Source of the DNA: Bacillota bacterium | GTDB lineage: Bacteria; Bacillota; Negativicutes; CTSoil-072 | Length of the DNA stretch: 64,000 bases | Direction of reading: 5' to 3' | Assembly: GCA_017889545.1 (NCBI GenBank) | Contig: JAGFZV010000007.1 | Span: forward strand, 18,435 to 82,434 | Shown here: piece after piece, positions 57,701-64,000 of the stretch | Position numbering within the stretch: the stretch's first letter is position 1 | Layout of the letters: each line of letters starts with the position of its first letter | Position numbers and translations under genes: made by a program | Notes under the pieces: model-generated | The model's database searches: none | Told to the model about the DNA's origin: nothing | Seen by the model: only the letters and a program-made list of their open reading frames with translations

Positions 57701-58103
57701 AAATAAGACCTTCATGATATTCTTTTAGCAATTCAAAGTCGATACGCGGTTTGTAATAAAACCCTTCTAAATTGGCACGCGACACCAATTCCACCAAATT
57801 GCGATATCCTTGGTTATTCTCAGCAAGCAATATCAAATGATAGTACGATTCGCCATCCACTGCATTTTTTTCGAACCTGGATCGCGGCGCAACATACACT
57901 TCACAGCCAATAACCGGTTTAACACCATGCTTTCGGGCTTCTTTGTAAAAATCGATTACCCCGTACATCGTTCCGTGATCCGTGATCGCAACAGCGCTCA
58001 TGCCCAGCTGGGCCGCCTTGGCTACCAAACTTCCAATCCGTCCGGCGCCATCCAGCAAACTATATTCGGTATGTACATGGAGGTGGACAAAATTTTCTTT
58101 CAT
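54702..58103 (-). CDS. dnaE: DNA polymerase III alpha subunit (DnaE type)
   Basis: 1133 residues. The N-terminal PHP domain begins HLHVHTEYSLLDGAG. The polymerase palm has PDIDIDFCYQRREKVI near residue 400, a catalytic Asp triad. GPGRGSAAGSIVSYLL and MGKKKPEVIAGQR follow the family. An OB-fold lies near 990 and the C-terminus ends with a short motif (NTVKVW). It is the DnaE form rather than PolC, which lacks this layout. Its ATG is at 58103, 37 nt after the amidohydrolase stop. Confidence 0.96.
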   Translation of the reverse strand: MKENFVHLHVHTEYSLLDGAGRIGSLVAKAAQLGMSAVAITDHGTMYGVIDFYKEARKHGVKPVIGCEVYVAPRSRFEKNAVDGESYYHLILLAENNQGYRNLVELVSRANLEGFYYKPRIDFELLKEYHEGLICLSACIAGEIPTRLLKDDYEGAEKILVNYLELFGTDRFYLELQDHDMPEQKRVNSMLLELSKKYAVGLVATNDIHYIDKKDAECHDVLLCIQTGKMVDDPGRMRFPNQEFYLKNVQEMQELFAQYPDAIENTCRIAERCNVTLDFDQRYLPEFPVPDGLTPDDYLRRLCEKALPVRYQAVTEAVRERMEYELSIIASMGFSGYFLVVWDFINYARTQNIPVGPGRGSAAGSIVSYLLQITNIDPLQYGLLFERFLNPERITMPDIDIDFCYQRREKVIEYVAERYGADRVAQIITFGTMAAKGAVRDVGRALNMSYGEVDRIAKLIPNELGITLKKALQSSSELKSAYDNEEEVHKLLDLAIAVEGLPRHASTHAAGLVIAKEPLTHYVPLQNSSEGFPTTQYDKDRIEELGLLKMDLLGLRTLTVIGDTLTMLEQSRRISLDIDSIPLTDEKTCQLLTNGETAGVFQMESSGMTNLVRELKPEGFADLIPLVALYRPGPLGSGMVKDFIDGRHGVKKVTYIQPQLEPILADTFGVILYQEQVMQIAAVLGGFTLGQADLLRRAMGKKKPEVIAGQRAAFLAGASARGVETSIATEIFDLMAKFADYGFNKSHSAAYALVAYQTAYLKAHYPCEFMAALLSSIMDVSEKVGFYIEECRRMGIRILPPDINASKAGFTVDEKAIRFGLAAVKNVGENAIQNITAVRDDTGKFTSLVDFCSRIDMRVVNKRVMESLIKCGAFDSLGAKRSQFMAILDRAADIAASRQKDSASGQIGLFGEETLSCVDEIQLPDIEEFPPEEILALEKEITGFYVTGHPLDRYRAKMSALTPIDAIVSRQVADGETVKIGGIIVNAKRINTKNGDMMCFAAIEDFTAQIEVVVFPRIFVQANRLLAPDLPIVVIGRVNASEETAKVIANEIVSLDTAGPEIRVKIRSDQENAQVFTALKQVFKRFSGDIPVYLTLTHSRRVIKTERHFWMNGSSAGLTAIEEILGKNTVKVW

Positions 58104-58140
58104 AAATTACTCCTTACCTGTATCCTTTCGTTGACGAAGA

Positions 58141-59868
58141 TCATCGCGAATGAAATGAACTGCATGATGGATCATGATACACCAGTTTGCCGTTAAAAAA
58201 CGTCATAACCACTTTGGCTTTGTCGATATCAGCCGGATTTACACGAAAAATATTCCGGTCCAGCACTGCCAAATCAGCAAACTTTCCCACCTCAATAGAA
58301 CCGGTTTCTTTGTCCAAAAACAGTGCATAGGCCGCATGAATAGTAAAACTTTTTATCATTTGCTGTACAGACGCCCGCTCATTTTTATTTAACAGGTACC
58401 TGCTATCATCCATATCAGTGATATCCTCAAGTCCATAAAAGGACCCGTTGTCGATATTGCGGGTCGCCCCGATGTCTATCGCACGCAGCGGATTAGGATC
58501 AACGGTCGCCGGATAATCGGATGAAGAAGCGACCTTTATCCCGTTAGCAAAAAATATTCCCAACGGAAATTCTTCTTCCGCCCTTTCTCCCAAAAACTGA
58601 AAATCTACTCTATGCCACCATTTAGGCCCTTTAAAATGCCAATATGGCTGTACACTGGCAACCACATTCAGTTCTTTAAACCTTGGAATATCGTTTTTAT
58701 CAACAAGCTGCAGGTGAGTTATCGTATTACGGACATCACTGTTGGGAAGTTGTGTTTGAACAAAATCAAATGCATCCAACACTTTTTTGGTTGAAGCGTC
58801 ACCCGTAGAATGAACGTGAACCTGCAGACCATTTTTATTCGCTTCAAAAAAAGCCCGTTTCAATTTTTTTTCATCCCATAAAAAATCGCCGTAATGATTC
58901 GGTCCTTTGCCCGCTTCTATCTTATATGGCGCAAGCAAATGACCTGTTCCGCCTTCAATAACGCCGTCAGTAAAAAATTTTGCGGCCGTCACCTGCAGGT
59001 ATGGAGTGTTATATTTCCGCCGCATTGCATTGATCGCATCAATTTGTGCAGTCAGATCATCGTGAGGGTTCACCGTCATGGCGCCACGAACCCAAAGCTG
59101 CAAATTACCCTGTTTTATCAATTCGCCGCAAGCTTCGTAAATCATTTTAAAAATCAGACTTGCCATGCAGAATATTCCCGTGATCCCAAAGCGATGCATT
59201 TTTGTTTGAAAGGAAACCATCGCTTCCATATATTGCATGATGCTGTATTCCGGCAACGCAACAAGCCACATGGCGCTTTCTTTTAATGTGCCCCATAATT
59301 TCTCGCTGTAGAGCTCCCGTTCAATAACTCCACCCGGAGGTGTTTGGGTGCTCTCAGTGATGCCATTGACCTCCAACGCTTTCGAATTCAGCCAAAGCGT
59401 GTGACCGTCATTCGCTCTCAACACTATCGGGATATCCGTTGTCACAGCATCCAAATATTCCTTCCGGGGTCCTTTGGATAATTCTTCCCCGCTGAATACG
59501 TCCCATGACCAGCCCCGGCCATAAACTGCACGGCAATCCGGATGTTCATCAATAAACTTTTTAACGGCAGCAACATATTCTTCCCGGCTGTGGAAATCAA
59601 ACAATTGGACTTCATACAACTCCATCAGAGATAGTCCCGGAGGATGAATATGGCTGTCTATCATGCCCGGGATAACCATTTTTCCCAACAGATCCAAAGT
59701 CTTGGTTTCTTCGCCAATATAACTGTAAACGTCTTCATTGCTGCCAACAAAAACAATTTTGGCCTCTTTAACAGCTAATGCCTCATGGACCGTATCGGCA
59801 TCATCAGCAGTATAAACTACTCCATTGAACAAAACAATATCTGCCGCTCTCTTAGAAAATGAACTCAT
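58141..59868 (-). CDS. YtcJ-like amidohydrolase
   Basis: About 575 residues. The metal-binding site is IDSHIHPPG near residue 70, with the Lys-less pattern of the YtcJ group. Later motifs include LQVHVHSTGDAST, VASVQPYWHFK, SSDYPATVDPNPL and VGKFADLAVLD, the typical C-terminal signature. It hydrolyses C-N bonds of an unknown substrate. I chose the ATG at 59868 after GCAGGTG, since the frame to 60228 overlaps sepF. Upstream of dnaE. Confidence 0.87.
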   Translation of the reverse strand: MSSFSKRAADIVLFNGVVYTADDADTVHEALAVKEAKIVFVGSNEDVYSYIGEETKTLDLLGKMVIPGMIDSHIHPPGLSLMELYEVQLFDFHSREEYVAAVKKFIDEHPDCRAVYGRGWSWDVFSGEELSKGPRKEYLDAVTTDIPIVLRANDGHTLWLNSKALEVNGITESTQTPPGGVIERELYSEKLWGTLKESAMWLVALPEYSIMQYMEAMVSFQTKMHRFGITGIFCMASLIFKMIYEACGELIKQGNLQLWVRGAMTVNPHDDLTAQIDAINAMRRKYNTPYLQVTAAKFFTDGVIEGGTGHLLAPYKIEAGKGPNHYGDFLWDEKKLKRAFFEANKNGLQVHVHSTGDASTKKVLDAFDFVQTQLPNSDVRNTITHLQLVDKNDIPRFKELNVVASVQPYWHFKGPKWWHRVDFQFLGERAEEEFPLGIFFANGIKVASSSDYPATVDPNPLRAIDIGATRNIDNGSFYGLEDITDMDDSRYLLNKNERASVQQMIKSFTIHAAYALFLDKETGSIEVGKFADLAVLDRNIFRVNPADIDKAKVVMTFFNGKLVYHDPSCSSFHSR

Positions 59869-60020
59869 TATGCACCTGCCTATTTTATGCCGTATACAGT
59901 CGCAGCATATCAATCTATGCTGTTGATTTAACATTATTATAACAAATAAAACGGGGCTTGGCTTGTGCAAGTCCCATGAGCGCCAGATCAAAACTAATTT
60001 GCCGGCAAGAATAGATGAAA

Positions 60021-60050
60021 ATAAAAAAAGATCGGCAAAAATACCGATCT
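60021..60050 (-). terminator. Terminator after sepF
   Basis: On the minus strand AGATCGG and CCGATCT flank an eight-base loop and are followed by seven T. It lies about 43 nt past the sepF stop. Confidence 0.85.
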
Positions 60051-60092
60051 CAATTACCCATTCCGTAAAACAGGGCAATGATTCTGATGTTT

Positions 60093-60515
60093 CTAGTGAG
60101 TGTTGCCTGGTTTTACGTAGGGCGGAATCGAAAACGCATAAAGTTCTTTGGAAATTGCCACTCCTGCCGGTACATACATGACCAAAGACTCTGATATCCG
60201 CTGTACAGATCCGTCGGTAACCTTGCAAACCCCATCCAAAAAATCGCTCACTCTTTGTTGTAAATTGGCGTCTACTCTCTCAAAATTCAAGATAAGTGCA
60301 GTGTTTAACTTAAGATAATCGGCATAAAGACAAACATCGTCGAAATTCGTGGGTGAACAGACAACTACTTTCAGATCGGTAGACTTCGTCGCTTTATGTA
60401 AGCGCAGATGGGACTCCCGCCCTGATGATCTAGTCTGTTCGCTCTCCACCATAGGTGTCGTCTCTTCTGGGGTCATAAAAAAATTCGTTAGTTTCTCCAT
60501 TATTTCACTCGCCAT
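60093..60515 (-). CDS. sepF: Cell division protein SepF
   Basis: About 140 residues. FtsZ-ring partner acting at the membrane. The N-terminal amphipathic helix (MASEIMEKLTNFFM) is the membrane anchor, then a linker, then the conserved core with LKVVVCSPTNFDD, TALILNFERVD and DFLDGVCKV. ATG at 60515 follows GGAGGCGG; an upstream GTG-type start at 60533 has none. It stands alone with its own terminator. The usual ylm neighbours of sepF are not here. Confidence 0.93.
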   Translation of the reverse strand: MASEIMEKLTNFFMTPEETTPMVESEQTRSSGRESHLRLHKATKSTDLKVVVCSPTNFDDVCLYADYLKLNTALILNFERVDANLQQRVSDFLDGVCKVTDGSVQRISESLVMYVPAGVAISKELYAFSIPPYVKPGNTH

Positions 60516-60642
60516 AATTTCCGCCTCCACCAAAAGAATCGCAACCGACTGACCATTTTTTGGTAAATATTCGACAATCTTAACAAATTTCCTGCATTAT
60601 CCTGAAAAAATATTTAACATTTTAAAAATAATTTATATTTTG

Positions 60643-60682
60643 CATTGTTGCAGATGGAGTCTCGACTCCATCTGCAACAATG
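60643..60682. terminator. Perfect hairpin after typA
   Basis: CATTGTTGCAGATGGAGTC and its complement flank a two-base loop. It begins 6 nt beyond the typA stop on the minus strand. The T-run is poor, but position and stem strength support a terminator. Confidence 0.65.
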
Positions 60683-60688
60683 TTTACT

Positions 60689-62512
60689 TTATTCTGCAGC
60701 AACACCGCTATTTTTTCGATCTCTAGCCCGCAATTGGCGATTCAAAATCACTTTTCGCAAACGAATGCTTTTCGGCGTTACCTCTACCATTTCATCATCA
60801 TTAATGTATTCCAACGCTTGCTCCAGACTGAGAATACGCGGGGAAGTAAGACGTACGGCGTCATCCGCAGCGCTCGATCGCATATTGGTAACATGCTTCT
60901 TTTTGCATGGATTCACTTCCATGTCTAACTCCCGGGCATTTTCGCCGACAATCATGCCCTCATAAATCTCCTGCCCTGGAACGACAAACATCGTTCCGCG
61001 GTCCTGGACACTGTTAATGCCATAGGCCGTAGTTTCACCGTTTTCAAAAGCCACCAGCACGCCGCGTGATCGAACCGGAATTTCTCCTTTTGACGGCGCA
61101 TAGCCATGAAATACATGGTGCATAATCCCGTTTCCCTTGGTTAATGTCAAAAAGCCGGAACGGAAACCAATCAATCCCCGGGCAGGAATAATAAACTCCA
61201 ACCGTAAATACCCGGCAATTTCCGTCATATTGATCATTTCCGCCTTACGGGTTCCGAGCGCTTCCATTACTGGACCCATAAAATCTTGCGGGACATCAAT
61301 CGTTAATAACTCCATCGGCTCGCAAACCTGCCCATGAATTTTCTTTAAAATTACTTTTGGTTTACCGACCTGAAACTCAAAACCTTCGCGGCGCATCGTT
61401 TCGATCAGGATGGAAAGATGCAGTTCGCCGCGACCGGAAACCTCATAAGAATCCGGGCTGTCCGTTTCATTCACCCGCATACTCACGTTGGTTTCAACTT
61501 CTTTAAACAAACGGTCGCGCAGATGGCGAGAAGTCACAAATTGACCTTCTTTACCGGCAAACGGGCTGTTATTCACTCGAAATACCATTGCCAAAGTCGG
61601 TTCATCAATGTTTATCATCGGCAATGCTTCCGGGTTTTCCGGGTCAGCAATCGTTTCGCCAATATTGACGTCGTCCAAACCGATAATCGCCACAATATCG
61701 CCTAATGCAGCTTCCGGCACTTCCGTTCGTTTCAATCCTTCATAGGTGTATAAACGGCCGATTTTCGCCTTGCGTTCACTTTCGCCATTCAAAATGAAAA
61801 CCTGCTGACCGTTATAAACCCGTCCGCGGATCACACGTCCGATTGCAATCCGACCGACATAATCATCATAATCCAGTGTCGTAATCATAATCTGCAACGG
61901 GCCTTCAATATCTCCCTGCGGTGCAGGGATTTCATCAATTAACATCTTAAATAACGGCGCCAGATCCGTACTCTCATCATCCATAGCCAATTTCGCAACC
62001 CCGGCACGGGCTGACGCATAGACAACAGGGAAATCAAGCTGTTCGTCGGTAGCATCCAATTCCATGAATAACTCCAGAACTTCATCCACTACATCTTTAA
62101 CCCGCTCATCCGGGCGGTCGATTTTATTAATGACAACAATCGGTTTTAATTTTTGTTCCAAAGCCTTACGCAAAACATACTTGGTCTGCGGCATCGGTCC
62201 TTCGAATGCATCAACCAATAGAAGCACTCCATTGACCATGTTCAATACCCGTTCAACCTCACCGCCAAAATCAGCGTGTCCGGGAGTATCGACGATGTTG
62301 ATTTTAATCCCGTCGTGCATGACGGCCGTATTTTTGGACAGGATGGTAATTCCGCGTTCCCGTTCCAAATCATTGGAATCCATCACGCGTTCGGCAACCT
62401 GCTCATTGGCGCGGAATACCCCGCTTTGTCTCAGCATCGCATCTACCAGTGTTGTTTTACCGTGGTCAACGTGGGCAATAATGGCCACATTGCGTAAATC
62501 ATTTCGTTTCAT
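60689..62512 (-). CDS. typA: Ribosome-binding GTPase TypA/BipA
   Basis: About 607 residues. A translation GTPase acting in stress and ribosome assembly. The G1 motif is [10 protein letters not shown] near residue 15, G2 follows [12 protein letters not shown]3 is [12 protein letters not shown], and G4 is [11 protein letters not shown]. The domains beyond 300 follow the EF-G-like order ([19 protein letters not shown] near 375) and the C-terminal end is basic. Start ATG at 62512, seven bases after AGGAGGG. A TTG six bases upstream is less likely. Confidence 0.95.
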   Translation of the reverse strand: MKRNDLRNVAIIAHVDHGKTTLVDAMLRQSGVFRANEQVAERVMDSNDLERERGITILSKNTAVMHDGIKINIVDTPGHADFGGEVERVLNMVNGVLLLVDAFEGPMPQTKYVLRKALEQKLKPIVVINKIDRPDERVKDVVDEVLELFMELDATDEQLDFPVVYASARAGVAKLAMDDESTDLAPLFKMLIDEIPAPQGDIEGPLQIMITTLDYDDYVGRIAIGRVIRGRVYNGQQVFILNGESERKAKIGRLYTYEGLKRTEVPEAALGDIVAIIGLDDVNIGETIADPENPEALPMINIDEPTLAMVFRVNNSPFAGKEGQFVTSRHLRDRLFKEVETNVSMRVNETDSPDSYEVSGRGELHLSILIETMRREGFEFQVGKPKVILKKIHGQVCEPMELLTIDVPQDFMGPVMEALGTRKAEMINMTEIAGYLRLEFIIPARGLIGFRSGFLTLTKGNGIMHHVFHGYAPSKGEIPVRSRGVLVAFENGETTAYGINSVQDRGTMFVVPGQEIYEGMIVGENARELDMEVNPCKKKHVTNMRSSAADDAVRLTSPRILSLEQALEYINDDEMVEVTPKSIRLRKVILNRQLRARDRKNSGVAAE

Positions 62513-62577
62513 ATTCAAACCCTCCTAATACTTGCTGGCGTTAATTTTCCGGAACCGCGATAATAACTGCAACCGAA

Positions 62578-62617
62578 AAGAAAAGAGATGCAAGGCCTTT
62601 CTTAATGCATCCCAGTA
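62578..62617 (-). terminator. Weak hairpin between the beta-CASP gene and typA
   Basis: On the minus strand GATGCA and TGCATC enclose a 13-base loop and are followed by TCTTTTCTTTT. It lies about 95 nt after the stop of the beta-CASP gene. The short stem makes it uncertain. Confidence 0.5.
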
Positions 62618-62710
62618 ATTCATTATTAACCTTTTTATTATACTATAGAATGAAAATAAATACCATCACTAAACTTCATATTGATCAATGCAGACTTAAT
62701 CCAGGTGAAG

Positions 62711-64000
62711 TTAATCTTTGCCTGCTGTCCTGCGAATGACAGTTTGTATTCTTTCCAGCTTACGCATAATATCCGGAACTTTCTTTACGTTTTCCGCCGC
62801 CTCTTTTTCTACACCGCGCCGATATGACGCGAATTCCTCTTCGATTTGCGCAAAAGCATCACGTAATTGCTGAATAGCGGGGACAACCACTGAAACTGTT
62901 GATGGTTCAATCCGCCATTCGCGGCCGCTTATCACAGCTGTATCGCCATAATGCGGAATGTATGACGGCAGTTCCAGCTTTTCTTTGATCAGAGCGGCAA
63001 ACGTTTCCGTCGCCTCCGCCTCACCATGAATAACAAAAACATTGGCAGGCTTAACATTTTGGAAATGACTTAACCAATCAAGCAGTCCGCTTTGATCCGC
63101 ATGCGCCGACAACTCGTCTATATTGTAAATCGATGCCTTGACACTAATCTCGTCGTTCATAATCCGCACTTTTTTTTCGCCGTCAAGAAGACGACGCCCC
63201 ATACTGCCTTCTGCCTGATAGCCAACGAACAGGATGCTGGCTTCCGGACGCCATAAATTATGTTTTAAGTGATGCAGAATTCTGCCCGCCTCGGCCATGC
63301 CGCTTGCGGATATGATGATTGACGGCTGTTCCAGTTTATTCAAAAGCTTGGATTCATCCGCTGTTCTGGTAAAAATCAACTGCGGCAGATGAAGAGGATT
63401 GGAGCGATCCTTGATTAGCAGATTATAAGCTTCCTGATCATACTCTTGAGGATTGCGCATAAAGATATCGGTAGCGGAGATAGCCAGCGGACTGTCAATA
63501 AACACCGGAATATCAGGAATTTTATTTTCTTTCAAAAGTTCCCGTAAATAATACAGCAGCGTTTGCGTACGCCCGACTGCAAAAGCAGGAATGATTAAAT
63601 TTCCGCCTCGTCGCACCGTCTCATTAATAATTTTTGCCAGCCGCTCTTGCTTGTCATAGTGGTCATGAAGTCGATTGCCGTAGGTGGCTTCGGTGATAAC
63701 ATAATCCGCAGCTTCAATTATTGTCGGATCCTTGATAATCGGCTGATTTTTCTGGCCTAAATCACCGGAAAAAACAAGTTTCGTGTTTTGTCCTCCTTCG
63801 TCGACCCACACTTCAAGTATAGAAGACCCAAGGATGTGTCCCGCATCCCGAAAAGTAACGGAAACTTGCGGAGACAAAGAAAGTTTCGTATCATACGCGA
63901 CCGGCCTAAAATGTTCCAAACATTCATACGCATCATCCACCGAATATAACGCCTGCACCATGGCACGACCGGCACGACGGCCTTTGCGGTTTGCAATTTC
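62711..64000 (-). CDS. Beta-CASP metallo-beta-lactamase-fold nuclease (3' part only)
   Basis: The last 429 codons of a gene running off the right edge; the frame stays open to 64000. It is the MBL/beta-CASP type with the RNA specificity domain. Motifs seen are DAGHILGSSILEV, FSGDLGQKN, EATYGNR, IIPAFAVGRTQTLLYYL, SASGMAEAGRILHHLKHN and VFIHG-like VFVIHGEAEA, with a helical C-terminal tail. The N-terminal HxHxDH motif and the start lie outside the window. Probably an RNA-processing exonuclease. Confidence 0.9.
   Translation of the reverse strand, partial: EIANRKGRRAGRAMVQALYSVDDAYECLEHFRPVAYDTKLSLSPQVSVTFRDAGHILGSSILEVWVDEGGQNTKLVFSGDLGQKNQPIIKDPTIIEAADYVITEATYGNRLHDHYDKQERLAKIINETVRRGGNLIIPAFAVGRTQTLLYYLRELLKENKIPDIPVFIDSPLAISATDIFMRNPQEYDQEAYNLLIKDRSNPLHLPQLIFTRTADESKLLNKLEQPSIIISASGMAEAGRILHHLKHNLWRPEASILFVGYQAEGSMGRRLLDGEKKVRIMNDEISVKASIYNIDELSAHADQSGLLDWLSHFQNVKPANVFVIHGEAEATETFAALIKEKLELPSYIPHYGDTAVISGREWRIEPSTVSVVVPAIQQLRDAFAQIEEEFASYRRGVEKEAAENVKKVPDIMRKLERIQTVIRRTAGKD

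Overview
This is a chromosomal window from a Gram-positive-lineage bacterium (Firmicutes/Bacillota, most likely a Negativicutes or Clostridia member). Support comes from a PyrR-type attenuated pyrimidine operon, SepF, strong AGGAGG-type ribosome sites with many TTG and GTG starts, and a YczE-type membrane protein. No rRNA or species marker is present, so the lineage is an inference. Most genes lie on the minus strand.

Layout. 1-2.8 kb: tRNA-Gly, -Phe, -Asp and -Trp around thiD and two unknown genes. 2.8-10.9 kb: a pyrimidine operon (pyrB-pyrC-carA-carB-pyrF-pyrE) behind a promoter and two tandem PyrR attenuators. Its carB is broken by an internal deletion and frameshift. 10.9-12.7 kb: an E2-like acyltransferase without active-site residues, a YczE-like membrane protein and two tRNA-Leu genes. 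12.8-23.8 kb: housekeeping genes comprising a GGDEF/HD-GYP enzyme, a peptide-binding lipoprotein, a lytic transglycosylase, coaE-mutM-polA, metF, and a MarR regulator whose palindromic operator recurs before a QueG-like iron-sulfur protein.

24.2-42.9 kb is a defence island on the minus strand. It holds an HD-GHKL (Hsp90-like) ATPase, a long reverse transcriptase bracketed by decayed genes and a diverged direct repeat, a SIR2-HerA pair, and a Type III restriction-modification cluster with SNF2 helicase, Mod, BRO-N protein and Res, preceded by a SEC-C protein. A tRNA-Leu lies on its far side. No integrase, transposase or CRISPR array was seen.

43.4-64 kb returns to housekeeping and transport: a YgjP-like metallopeptidase, an old-yellow-enzyme oxidoreductase with a SIMPL protein, an ECF-S-like protein divergent from an MFS transporter, D-amino-acid aminotransferase, EamA and acyltransferase-3 membrane proteins, pyruvate kinase, dnaE, an amidohydrolase, sepF, typA/bipA and the 3' part of a beta-CASP RNase-like gene that runs off the right edge.

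The points most worth a second look are the broken carB, the reverse-transcriptase module inside decayed genes, the HD-GHKL protein, the MarR twin palindromes, and the unusual make-up of the Type III cluster.
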